A stretch of 21,900 nt of DNA from an uncultured Actinomycetes bacterium (GTDB lineage: Bacteria > Actinomycetota > Thermoleophilia > Solirubrobacterales > Solirubrobacteraceae), in NCBI GenBank assembly GCA_937888775.1, contig CALAQT010000052.1, positions 1 through 21,900 on the forward strand, read 5' to 3'. The notes below the pieces were generated by a model. That model searched no databases and was not told where the DNA came from. It saw nothing but the letters and a program-made list of their open reading frames with translations. The number at the start of each line of letters is the position of its first letter. The stretch's first letter is position 1. A program made the position numbers and the translations under genes. Of the stretch, positions 14,711-21,828 are shown piece after piece.

Positions 14711-14998
14711 TCAGCCTTCCAGCAGCCGCGCGAGCTTGGCCGGCGTGTCCTCGTCGGCCAGTGGCGAGTACAGGATCAGCCGCTGCTCGGGGGAGTCGGT
14801 GGGGTGGAAGACCGCGTGCTCGAACCGCAGCGTGCCGACCACGGGATGGCGGATCTCCTTGCGGCCCTCGCCGCTGCGCGCCACCTCGTGCTTCTTCCAC
14901 GCTTGGCGGAACTCTGGACTTGCCCTGCGCGGCGTCCCGATCAGCTGTTCGAACTCCGGGTCGCCGATGTGGCGCGCCGCAATTCCATCTATCAACAT
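14711..14998 (-). pseudogene. C-terminal relic of an XRE regulator with MmyB-like ligand-binding domain
   Basis: From the ATG at 14998 the frame gives 95 aa. The stretch DPEFEQLIGTPRRASPEFRQAWKKHEVARSGEGRKEIRHPVVGTLRFEHAVFHPTDSPEQRLILYSPLADEDTP, given here as separate recognisable blocks (SPEFRQAWKKHEV; HPVVGTLRFEHAVF; QRLILYSPLADE), is the end of the MmyB-like domain of actinobacterial XRE regulators (usual blocks SPEFRRLWARHDV; HPVVGELTLDYE; LVVYTAEPGS). The usual N-terminal helix-turn-helix and first half of the ligand domain, about 180 residues, are absent; the sequence upstream belongs to the oppositely oriented acetyltransferase gene. The frame can be read further upstream but that part is antisense to the acetyltransferase. 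No function is expected. Confidence 0.7.
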
Positions 14999-15070
14999 CA
15001 ATACTGTCCTACGATCAATGCGTTCGCATATCTGTGTTGCGCAGCTGAATGATTCAGCCACACTGCAGTC

Positions 15071-15583
15071 GTGGGAACCACGAGCCCCGACCGGTACCCG
15101 ATCGCGATCCGCACGGCGCTTTCGGCGGGCGACGCGGACGCGATCGTGGCGCTTCATGATCGCGTCTACGGCGCCGAGCACGGCCTCGACCGCCGCTTTG
15201 CCGCATCGGTTTCCTGGTCGGTCGAGGCCGCTGTGGCACGGGGGTGGCCTGAGACCACTGGCGCCGTGTGGCTGGTCGACCGAGTTCCGCAGCTGGGCGG
15301 ATCGCTGGCGCTCACCGACGAGGGCGATGGGCTCGGGCGGGTGCGCTGGTTCGTGCTCGCGCCTGAGCTGCGCGGTCAGAGCCTCGGCCGCCGACTCGTC
15401 CAACGGTTGTTGAGCGAGGCCCGCTCGGCCCGGTTGGCCCGGCTCGAGCTGGAGACGTTCAGCGCCCTGACCGCCGCGGCGCAGATCTACCGCGCTGCCG
15501 GCTTTGAGCTGCGCTGGCAGCGTGAGACAGAACAATGGGGGCCACGCATCCAGATGCAGGGCTACGCGCTGAAGCTGAACTGA
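15071..15583 (+). CDS. GNAT-family N-acetyltransferase
   Basis: A 170-aa protein matching the acetyltransferase half of MarR-GNAT fusion proteins: IAIRTALSAGDADAIVALHDRVYGAEHGLDRRFAASV at the N terminus, the acetyl-CoA-binding motif A at GRVRWFVLAPELRGQSLGRRLVQ (about 89-111), and TAAAQIYRAAGFELRWQRETEQWG near the end. The usual RGxGxG loop has Ser104 where the first Gly of the pair normally stands (RGQSLG). It transfers an acetyl group to an amine of an unknown small molecule or protein. The start is GTG 15071; there is no clear ribosome binding site. The upstream region 14999-15070 is AT-richer and probably holds its promoter, but no confident boxes were found. No MarR domain is adjacent. 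Confidence 0.88.
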   Translation: MGTTSPDRYPIAIRTALSAGDADAIVALHDRVYGAEHGLDRRFAASVSWSVEAAVARGWPETTGAVWLVDRVPQLGGSLALTDEGDGLGRVRWFVLAPELRGQSLGRRLVQRLLSEARSARLARLELETFSALTAAAQIYRAAGFELRWQRETEQWGPRIQMQGYALKLN

Positions 15584-15651
15584 GGCGCCAAGACTGTCCG
15601 CAACGCGCGGCCAGCGGGTCGCCGCTCCCGGTTGCTGGCACCATGGGCCGT

Positions 15652-16143
15652 ATGCCGTCCCGCTCAGACTCGACCGCCGCGCGGGCTCGCAGCGCCGGGA
15701 TCGTGCTGCACCGCCGGGTCACCGACAGGACCGAGGTGCTGCTCGTGCATCCGGGCGGTCCGTTCTGGGCGCGGCGCGATCTCGGCGCGTGGTCGATTCC
15801 CAAGGGTGAGTACGACTCCGGCGAGGACCCGCTGGCGGCGGCCTTGCGCGAGTTTGAGGAGGAGCTGGGGTCGCCGGCGCCGGCCGGAGACAGGGAGGAC
15901 CTTGGGGAGATCCGCCAGCGTGCGGGCAAGGTGGTGCGAGCGTGGGCGGTCGCCGGCGATCTCGACGTCAGCGGGGTGCACAGCAACACGTTCGAGCTCG
16001 AGTGGCCGCCCCGGTCGGGGAAGACGGCGAACTTTCCCGAGGTCGATCGAGCCGAGTGGTTCGATCTCGATCGCGCGCGCCAGAAGATCGTTGCCGCGCA
16101 GGCCGCCCTGCTCGATCGGCTCTCAGAGAGGCTGCCGTACTGA
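15652..16143 (+). CDS. NUDIX hydrolase, COG4119 type
   Basis: A 163-aa protein with a complete NUDIX box at residues 52-74 (G-EYDSG-E-DPLAAAL-REFEEELGS; Gly52, Glu58, Arg66, Glu67, Glu70, Glu71, Gly73), which binds the Mg2+ and hydrolyses a nucleoside-diphosphate-linked substrate. Surrounding blocks VLLVHPGGPFWARRDLGAWSIPKGEYD and SNTFELEWPPRSGKTANFPEVDRAEWF are characteristic of the COG4119 group, whose substrate is unsettled. ATG 15652 is chosen because it begins just before conserved sequence; ATG 15643, three codons upstream, is equally possible. No ribosome binding site is obvious. Its TGA shares one base with the ATG of the methyltransferase, so these two are coupled. Confidence 0.92.
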   Translation: MPSRSDSTAARARSAGIVLHRRVTDRTEVLLVHPGGPFWARRDLGAWSIPKGEYDSGEDPLAAALREFEEELGSPAPAGDREDLGEIRQRAGKVVRAWAVAGDLDVSGVHSNTFELEWPPRSGKTANFPEVDRAEWFDLDRARQKIVAAQAALLDRLSERLPY

Positions 16144-16970
16144 TGGCCGGATCGGCTGCGATCAGTCCCACCGCGCACTACACCGGCTACGTGTGGGCTC
16201 GCAACGGGCTCTCGCCCAGGGAGCTGAGCACGATCGAGGGCCGGGTGCTGTTCGAGTCGCTGCACCCGCTGATGGCGGTCAGTGCGGCGCTCGGTGGCCC
16301 CTCGCTGGAGTCCTACCTGCTCGCGCGACACCGGGCGATCGACGCGCTGCTGACACGCGCGATCGAGGATCACGGCGTCACGCTGGTGATCGAGCTGGCG
16401 GCCGGGATGTCAGCACGCGGGTGGCGCTTCACCGAGCGCTACGGCGATCGGATCGAGTACGTCGAGGCCGACCTGGCCGAGATGGCGGCGCGCAAACGCC
16501 GTGCGCTGGACCGGTTCGGATCGCTGGGCGCGCGCCATCGCGTGCAGGAGGTCGACGCGCTGAGCGCCGAGGGGCCCACCAGCCTGGCGGCTCTGGCGGC
16601 GGACCTGGATCCCGGGCGCGGCCTGGCGATCATCACCGAGGGCCTGCTCGGCTATCTGCCGACCGACGCGATGCAGGATCTGTGGCGCCGGATCGCCGGC
16701 GTGCTGGCCGGTTTTGCGCACGGGCGCTACATCTCCGACCTGCATCTCGGCAGCGTTCAGACGCCGACCGTAAGGGCGTTTGTGCTCCTGCTGTCGGCCT
16801 TCGTGCGCGGTCGGGTGAACCTGCACTTCTCCGGCGCCGAGCCGGCGCGCGCCGCGCTGCTGGCCGCAGGGTTCTCGTCGGCGGCGGTCCACCCGGCGCT
16901 TAGCGTCACCGGCGGGCACGCCGGCCGCGGAGCTTCGCTGGCGCATATACTTGAGGCATCAACCGATTGA
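16143..16970 (+). CDS. class I SAM-dependent methyltransferase, PPM1/LCMT-like (COG3315)
   Basis: A 275-aa protein. SAM motif I is LVIELAAGMSARGWRF (81-96), followed by IEYVEADL (acidic end of strand 2) and ALAADLDPGRGLAIITEGLLGYLPTDAMQDLWRRI, which is the EGLxxYL block typical of leucine-carboxyl-methyltransferase-like enzymes and O-methyltransferases of natural product pathways. The N-terminal GYVWARNGLSPREL and ALGGPSLESYLLARHRAID fit the same group. It methylates an unknown carboxyl or hydroxyl acceptor. Its ATG overlaps the NUDIX stop (TGATG) and its TGA overlaps the start of the next gene (TTGA), placing it in the middle of a coupled trio. Confidence 0.85.
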   Translation: MAGSAAISPTAHYTGYVWARNGLSPRELSTIEGRVLFESLHPLMAVSAALGGPSLESYLLARHRAIDALLTRAIEDHGVTLVIELAAGMSARGWRFTERYGDRIEYVEADLAEMAARKRRALDRFGSLGARHRVQEVDALSAEGPTSLAALAADLDPGRGLAIITEGLLGYLPTDAMQDLWRRIAGVLAGFAHGRYISDLHLGSVQTPTVRAFVLLLSAFVRGRVNLHFSGAEPARAALLAAGFSSAAVHPALSVTGGHAGRGASLAHILEASTD

Positions 16971-17833
16971 TCTCAGCCACCATGTTCAGCGATCCTGCCT
17001 GCCCGTGGGCGTATTCGGAGAGCCCCGCGTTGCGCGTGATCGAGTGGCGCTACGGCGATCAGCTGCAGTGGCGGCTGGTGCTCATCGGCCTGACCGAGAC
17101 CTCTGACCAGTACGCCAACCGCGGCTACACGCCGCTGCGCGGCGCCCTGAGTCAGCTCGCCTTCCGCCGCTACGGAATGCCGTTCTCGCCTGCCCCCAAG
17201 GCCCGGCTGAGCGCGACCGCCCCCGCGTGCCGAGCTATCGTCGCGGCGCGGCTGGAGCGCCCGGGCAGTGAGTGGGCCGTGTTCCGGGCGCTGCAGCTGG
17301 CCAACTTCACCAGCCCGCTGGTGCTGGAGGACGCCTCCCAGCTGCGTGACGTGCTGGCGACCGTGCCCGGGGTCGACCCCGCGCGGGTCATCGCCCGGCT
17401 CGAGGATCCCGAGGTGACGGACGGCTACCAACGCGATAAGGACGAGACCCGGACGGCCGCCGGGTCAGCGGCCGAGCTGCAGGGCAAGACCTCTACAAGC
17501 GACGGGCCAGTGCGCTTCACCGCGCCCTCGCTGGTGCTAGAGGCGGACGGCCGGCGGCTGGTGGCCGGCGGCATGCAACCGGTCGAGGCCTATGACGTGC
17601 TGATCGCCAACCTGGATCCGACCCTTGATCGTCAGCCGCCGCCCGAGACTCCGGCGCCCCTGCTGGCCCATTTTCCGGGCGGCCTGACCACCCAGGAGGT
17701 TGCCGCGCTGATGACCCACGGCAACGACCTGCCGGACCGTCGCGCCGCCGAGGCGGCGCTGATCGAGCTGCTAGCCGATGGCCGGGCGGTTCGCCGGCCA
17801 CTGGGCGACGACGCCCTCTGGACCGCGGCCTGA
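16967..17833 (+). CDS. DsbA/FrnE-like thioredoxin-fold protein with single active-site Cys
   Basis: A 288-aa protein. The first strand leads into MFSDPACPWAYSESPALRVIEW, the active-site position of DsbA, FrnE and 2-hydroxychromene-2-carboxylate isomerase-like proteins; here the motif is CPWA, with no second Cys, so it should not be a dithiol oxidase and is more likely a glutathione/mycothiol-dependent or non-redox member. The helical insert and the FTAPSLVLEADGRRLVAGGMQPVEAYDVLIANL block with the expected cis-Pro region complete the fold. About 80 extra residues at the C terminus (FPGGLTTQEVAALM...ALIELLADGRAVRRPLGDDALWTAA) look like a small winged-helix domain. TTG 16967, overlapping the methyltransferase TGA, is the likeliest start by coupling; ATG 16982 is the alternative. 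Confidence 0.83.
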   Translation: MISATMFSDPACPWAYSESPALRVIEWRYGDQLQWRLVLIGLTETSDQYANRGYTPLRGALSQLAFRRYGMPFSPAPKARLSATAPACRAIVAARLERPGSEWAVFRALQLANFTSPLVLEDASQLRDVLATVPGVDPARVIARLEDPEVTDGYQRDKDETRTAAGSAAELQGKTSTSDGPVRFTAPSLVLEADGRRLVAGGMQPVEAYDVLIANLDPTLDRQPPPETPAPLLAHFPGGLTTQEVAALMTHGNDLPDRRAAEAALIELLADGRAVRRPLGDDALWTAA

Positions 17834-17880
17834 GGCTCGCGCCGCGCGGTCGTTTCGGGGGTAGCGGGCCCGCCGGAGTA

Positions 17881-19107
17881 CTAGCCGGCGTCGAGCTCGA
17901 GCTCGAGCTCCAGCGGCAGGGACTCCAGGCCGTAGATCCCTGATGGCGTGCCGAACGTCGGCACCCCGCCGAGCCTGATCGAGTGGACCCGGCGGGCCAG
18001 CATCGCCAGCCCCTCTTGCATCTCCGCGCGGGCAAGATTGGCGCCGACACAGTAGTGGATGCCCGCGCCAAAGGTCAGTATCCGGTGGCTCTCGCCGGTT
18101 CGGGCGATGTCGAACCCGTCGGGCTCGACCTCCTGGCGGTTGGCGTGCCAGGCGGAGATCAGCACGATGGCGCCCGGCGGGAAGGTCACGCCGCGGTGCT
18201 CCACCTCGGCAACGGTGATCCGGGCGGTGAACGGCGTGATCGGCTCGTAGCGAAGCGCCTCGTCCACCGCCGCCAGCGCCAGCCCGTCCGGATCGGAACG
18301 CAGGCGCTGCCACTGGTCGGGATGGGAGGCCAGCAGCCTGACCGCGTGGGCCAGCTGGCTCTGACTCGTGTCAACGCCGCCGACCAGAACGTTGAGCACG
18401 AGGTTTCGCAGCTCGTCGTGGCTCAGCCGGTCGCCCGACTGCTCGGCCGAGATCAGATCGGTGATCAGGTCGGTGCCGGAATTATTGCGGCACCGGGCAA
18501 TCAGGTCATCGGCGTAGACGTAGAACTCGGCGACGGCCCGCTCGATCTCGGCGCGCTCCGCGATCAGGCTGGTCGGGTCAAACTGGCGCTGGATCCAGGC
18601 CGACCAGTGGTGAAGGCGGGGCGCGTCGGTCAGCGGCGCTCCCATCACCTGCGCGATCACCAGCGACGGGTACGGCTTGGCGAACGTCTCGATGAAGTCG
18701 CAGCGCCCGTCCGGCGGGACCTCCTCCAGCAGCTGTCCCAGGAAGGTGCGCATCGCGGGCCGGTAGCGGTCGATCGCCCTCGGCGCCAGCGCGGGGTTGA
18801 CGAGGTTTCGCAGCCGGCGGTGATCGCCGCCGTTGATGTTGATGATGTTCTTGACTATCTCCTCGTGCAGCGGGCCTTCGGCGATCCCGAACAGCTGCGC
18901 GATCGTCAGGCCGGGGAACACCGCGTCCTTGGTGCGCAGGAAGAACTCGCCGGCCTCGCGGTCGAGCACGATGAAGCCGAACGGCCCCGCGGCCAGCCAA
19001 CCGTCATGACCGTGGACCGCTGCCATCGCCGCCCGGTAGCGGTCCCCGCGCAGCTCAACGTCGGTGTGGTCGAATGTCGGGAGCTCCAGCTCGCCTGCCA
19101 GCGGCAC
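17881..19107 (-). CDS. cytochrome P450
   Basis: A 408-aa soluble bacterial P450. C-helix GGDHRRLRNLVNPALAPR (93-110), I-helix VLVGGVDTSQSQL with the acid-alcohol pair Asp246-Thr247 for oxygen activation, ExxR as DEALRYEP, and haem loop LTFGAGIHYCVGANLARAE with Cys353 as ligand. All essential residues are present. It differs from the first P450 in its I-helix, substrate-recognition regions and C terminus, so it is not a recent duplicate. The C-terminal tail is the simple repeat LELELELDAG. It begins 3 nt after the stop of the M28 peptidase gene, so the two are co-transcribed. No ferredoxin is nearby. Family membership is secure, substrate unknown. Confidence 0.95.
   Translation of the reverse strand: MPLAGELELPTFDHTDVELRGDRYRAAMAAVHGHDGWLAAGPFGFIVLDREAGEFFLRTKDAVFPGLTIAQLFGIAEGPLHEEIVKNIININGGDHRRLRNLVNPALAPRAIDRYRPAMRTFLGQLLEEVPPDGRCDFIETFAKPYPSLVIAQVMGAPLTDAPRLHHWSAWIQRQFDPTSLIAERAEIERAVAEFYVYADDLIARCRNNSGTDLITDLISAEQSGDRLSHDELRNLVLNVLVGGVDTSQSQLAHAVRLLASHPDQWQRLRSDPDGLALAAVDEALRYEPITPFTARITVAEVEHRGVTFPPGAIVLISAWHANRQEVEPDGFDIARTGESHRILTFGAGIHYCVGANLARAEMQEGLAMLARRVHSIRLGGVPTFGTPSGIYGLESLPLELELELDAG
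17893..17910. repeat. 18-bp palindrome of three GAGCTC units at the 3' end of a P450 gene
   Basis: GAGCTC is repeated three times without interruption, giving a perfect 18-bp palindrome nine bases inside the stop codon. It encodes the ELELELELD tail of the second P450. This mirrors the GGTACC array at the 3' end of the MMPL gene, 13.5 kb away. Hexamer slippage is the likely origin. Confidence 0.85.
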
Positions 19108-19110
19108 GTT

Positions 19111-20352
19111 CTACCGTCCGATCCACGGGTTGGCGGCGAGCTCGCGGGCCACGTGCTCGGTGAGGGTCAGCGCCTGCATCACGGTGGTGTAATCGATGTT
19201 CTCAGGTGTATCGCTCATCCGGTGATAGTTAGACAGCGACTTGTAGCGGTCCATCGATGCAAGCGTCGCGGTCGGGTAGCCGGCCCGGCTGGGGATCACC
19301 GCGTCGGTGGAGTTGCGGGAGCGCATCCCGCGTCGCAGGGGAACGCCTTCTCCATGCGCGGCGCGAGCGATCAGATCACGGAAGCTGCGGTCGTGGTAGT
19401 CCTCCATCACCACGGGCCCTTCTCCCTCGAGCATGATCAGCCTGGGCGAGCCGACGGTCTCCAGGTTCAGAAACCAGGTGCGGTCGCGGTCCAGCGTCGG
19501 GAAGTGCCGGCGGGCGAACCCATGGATGCCTCCCTGCAGCACCTCCTCGGCCCCGCATGACACCAGCAGCACGGAGAGCGAGCTCAGCGGGCGGCGCCGC
19601 AGCCGCTCGGCCAGCGCGACGAGCACAGCCACGGCGCTGAGATTGTCGTTGGCGCCCGGGACGATCGGGCTGCGGGCCACGTCGGCGAACACGGCGGTGG
19701 CGAGCAACGAACCCGCCGCACCGGTGGCGATCATGCCGCGCCGGCCCCGGGCGGCGCCCAGCGCGGTCAGCGCCGGCGCGCCCAGCATCCCCCACCACAG
19801 GGGCAGCGAGGTATCAATCCGCTCCAGGATACCCGGGAACCGCTCGCCCAGCCAGACCTGCAAGCGGTCATCGAAGATCGCTCCGGTCGGGGCGGCGTCG
19901 TGATGGGCCAGCAGCACCAGCGTCCGCGGCGCGGACTGATCGCCGCAGCGGGCGATCACGTTCCAGGTCGTGCGCCGGCGCGTCGTGGCGCGTCTGAACA
20001 GCCGGGGCCCGTTGGAGATGTCGTCGGCGATTGCCGCAGTCACCCCGGCGGCAGCCGCGGCGCCCAGCTTCTGGGACCGCCCGCCTCGCAGCGAGACCAG
20101 TCCGGCCAGCGCTCCGAGCGCCGCGAGCGTGCCCATCGGTTTCGCGTAGCCGTCGAGGAAATGCTCCTCCTGGACCTGCGCCGGCGCCGCCGCGCGGTCC
20201 AGGCGGCGAGCGATCCAGTGTGCTGCCTGTTCCTCACCGGTGCGCCCGGCGCGGCGCTCGAGCGGGGCCAGCGCCTCGATCACCTCGCGCAGGACCGCCT
20301 CGTCGCGGTCTCCGCCAGCCGACCCAGGCGAGCTGTTCGCGTTGGCGTACAC
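19111..20352 (-). CDS. M28-family zinc metallopeptidase with membrane segments
   Basis: A 413-aa protein with the M28 two-zinc centre: LLAHHDA (His150, Asp152 region), GANDNLSAVAVLVALAE with bridging Asp236, CGAEEVLQGG with catalytic and ligand Glu269/Glu270, NLETVG with Glu298, and the last ligand His in YHRMSDTPEN. These are aminopeptidase or carboxypeptidase-like features. Unlike secreted M28 enzymes it has no clear signal peptide but four hydrophobic stretches (about 73-88, 95-109, 183-201, 206-226), some lying inside the catalytic domain between the first and second ligand motifs, so it is probably membrane-associated. The start is GTG 20352 with AGGA seven bases upstream. It is followed after 3 nt by a P450. 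Substrate unknown; the pairing with a P450 is unusual. Confidence 0.88.
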   Translation of the reverse strand: MYANANSSPGSAGGDRDEAVLREVIEALAPLERRAGRTGEEQAAHWIARRLDRAAAPAQVQEEHFLDGYAKPMGTLAALGALAGLVSLRGGRSQKLGAAAAAGVTAAIADDISNGPRLFRRATTRRRTTWNVIARCGDQSAPRTLVLLAHHDAAPTGAIFDDRLQVWLGERFPGILERIDTSLPLWWGMLGAPALTALGAARGRRGMIATGAAGSLLATAVFADVARSPIVPGANDNLSAVAVLVALAERLRRRPLSSLSVLLVSCGAEEVLQGGIHGFARRHFPTLDRDRTWFLNLETVGSPRLIMLEGEGPVVMEDYHDRSFRDLIARAAHGEGVPLRRGMRSRNSTDAVIPSRAGYPTATLASMDRYKSLSNYHRMSDTPENIDYTTVMQALTLTEHVARELAANPWIGR

Positions 20353-20446
20353 CGTCCTGATGGTATGGGTCAGGGCCCACGGCGAGATTATTGACGGCGA
20401 ACCCTGCAGCCCGGGTGAGCGGGCGGCGGCCTAACGGAGTGGGCCC

Positions 20447-21652
20447 TCAGGCCTCGAAGATCGCCGCCAGACCCTGGCCGCCGCCGATGCACATCGTCTC
20501 GAGCCCGTAGCGACCGCCGCGCCGACGCAGCTCATGCAACAGAGTGGCGAGGATCCGGCCCCCGGTGGCGCCGATCGGGTGCCCCAGCGAGATCCCGGAG
20601 CCGTTGACGTTCAGGCGCTCGAACCCGTCCGGGAGCTTCCATTCGCGCAGCACCGACAGCACCTGGCTGGCGAACGCCTCGTTGAGCTCGATCAGGTCCA
20701 TCTGGTCAAGTGACAGCCCAGCGCGCACCATCGCTTTGGCTGTGGCCGGCACCGGGCCGATGCCCATCGTCTCAGGCGGCACGCCCGCCACCGCCCAGCT
20801 GACCAGGCGCGCGAACGGGGTCAGCCCCAGCTCGGCGGCGAGCGCGGCGTGAGTAACGATGCAGACCGCGGCGCCGTCGTTCTGCCCGCTGGAGTTGCCC
20901 GCCGTTACGGTCGCTTCCGGATCGGAACGTCCCATCACCGGCCGCAGCGCGGCCAGGCCCTCCAGGGTCGTGTCCGGGCGCGGGTGCTCGTCGCGGTCGA
21001 TCAGCCGCGTGCCCGCCTTTCGGTCCTTGACCTCCACCGGCACGATCTCCTCGGCGAACGCGCCGCGGTCGTGGGCGGCCACCGCGCGCTGATGGGAGAG
21101 CAGAGCCAGCTCATCTTGCTCGTGGCGCGGGATGGCGTATTCGCGGCGGAGATTCTCGGCGGTCTCCAGCATGCCGCCGCGAACCGGGTGGCTGGCGCCG
21201 CCGGCCGTCACCCGACCCCTCGCCAGGCGGTCCTCGAGCATCGCGCCGCCCGATCTGGCCCCCCAGCGCAACGTGGTGGAGTAGAGCTCGGTTTGGCTCA
21301 TGCTCTCCGCGCCGCCGGCCAGCACGAGGTCGGCCGCGCCGGTCTGCACCTGCATGCTTGCCTCGATCACGGCCTGCAGCCCTGATCCGCAGCGCCGGTC
21401 GATCTGCAATCCCGGCACCCGGACCCCCAACCCGGCATCAAGCGCCGCCACTCGGCCCAGCGCCGGCGCCTCGCCGTTGGCGTAGCCCTGTCCGAGCAGC
21501 ACGTCATCGATCCGCTCCGGCGGAAGTCCGGTGCGCTGGATCAGCGCCTTGATCACGGTCGTGGCCAGGTCGGTCACCGAGACGTCACGGAACATCCCGC
21601 CAAAGCGGCCAACGGGCGTGCGCAGCGGCTCGCAGATCAGCGCCTCTCGCAT
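20447..21652 (-). CDS. acetyl-CoA acetyltransferase / 3-ketoacyl-CoA thiolase
   Basis: A 401-aa type II thiolase of standard length. Catalytic residues are all visible: nucleophile Cys88 in DRRCGSGLQAV, NEAFASQ, His358 in GHPIGATGGR and the proton donor Cys388 in CIGGGQGLAAIFE. It condenses or cleaves acyl-CoA in fatty acid, polyhydroxybutyrate or sterol side-chain pathways. The catalytic pattern cannot tell degradative from biosynthetic use. ATG start; there is no ribosome binding site, but TAAGCT (21666-21661 on the minus strand) could be a -10 box giving a leaderless or very short leader mRNA. It lies 94 nt upstream of the M28 gene on the same strand and divergent from the gene at the window end. 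The intervening 20353-20446 shows no clear feature. Confidence 0.95.
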   Translation of the reverse strand: MREALICEPLRTPVGRFGGMFRDVSVTDLATTVIKALIQRTGLPPERIDDVLLGQGYANGEAPALGRVAALDAGLGVRVPGLQIDRRCGSGLQAVIEASMQVQTGAADLVLAGGAESMSQTELYSTTLRWGARSGGAMLEDRLARGRVTAGGASHPVRGGMLETAENLRREYAIPRHEQDELALLSHQRAVAAHDRGAFAEEIVPVEVKDRKAGTRLIDRDEHPRPDTTLEGLAALRPVMGRSDPEATVTAGNSSGQNDGAAVCIVTHAALAAELGLTPFARLVSWAVAGVPPETMGIGPVPATAKAMVRAGLSLDQMDLIELNEAFASQVLSVLREWKLPDGFERLNVNGSGISLGHPIGATGGRILATLLHELRRRGGRYGLETMCIGGGQGLAAIFEA

Positions 21653-21701
21653 AGCCGATCAGCTTACCCAGCGGATTTGGCGGGCGGATTCACACGCGCC
21701 C

Positions 21702-21788
21702 GTGGAATTCGCCCCTCGAATTCCACACCGACTCCGTGGAATCGGCGCCAGCCGATTCCACCCCGGAATTTGCGCCAGCAAATTCCGG
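21702..21788. repeat. three consecutive hairpins with related ends and centres
   Basis: Hairpin A: GTGGAATTCG (21702-21711), loop CCCCT, CGAATTCCAC (21717-21726), 10-bp stem. Hairpin B: GTGGAATCGGC (21736-21746), loop GCCA, GCCGATTCCAC (21751-21761), 11-bp stem. Hairpin C: CCGGAATTTGC (21763-21773), loop GCCA, GCAAATTCCGG (21778-21788), 11-bp stem. All stems are perfect. The outer GGAAT/ATTCC and, in B and C, the GC-GCCA-GC tip are constant, while the bases between differ on both arms together, so pairing has been kept as sequence changed. The array lies between divergent genes and ends two bases before a predicted -35 box. Just upstream, GCGGATT occurs twice (21671-21677, 21684-21690). Confidence 0.93.
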
Positions 21789-21790
21789 CC

Positions 21791-21819
21791 TTGACCCTCA
21801 CGCCACGTCAGGTTCTAAC
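21791..21819 (+). promoter_or_regulatory. sigma-70-like promoter for the gene at the window end
   Basis: TTGACC (21791-21796) and TCTAAC (21814-21819) are separated by 17 bp. The ATG at 21829 begins nine bases after the -10 box, so the transcript would be leaderless or have a leader of two to four bases. The -35 box is a good match, the -10 box moderate. Confidence 0.45.
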
Positions 21820-21828
21820 GTCCGACGC

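Noticed and set aside
14999..15535. Upstream in-frame extension of the MmyB relic to a 274-aa protein
   Set aside because: The extra part is antisense to the acetyltransferase and bears no resemblance to the missing helix-turn-helix half.
17864..17873. GCGGGCCCGC palindrome between convergent DsbA-like and P450 genes
   Set aside because: Ten-base loopless palindrome cannot form an RNA hairpin by itself and is common in GC-rich DNA.
18471..18495. 8-bp stem CGGTGCCG / CGGCACCG with a 9-nt loop
   Set aside because: Lies in the middle of the P450 coding region in an ordinary helix-loop segment; one such stem per window is expected by chance at this GC content.
17983..19560. 525-codon open frame on the plus strand, opposite the P450 and M28 genes
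   Set aside because: Composition is that of an antisense frame, and both minus-strand genes carry complete family motifs over the same bases.
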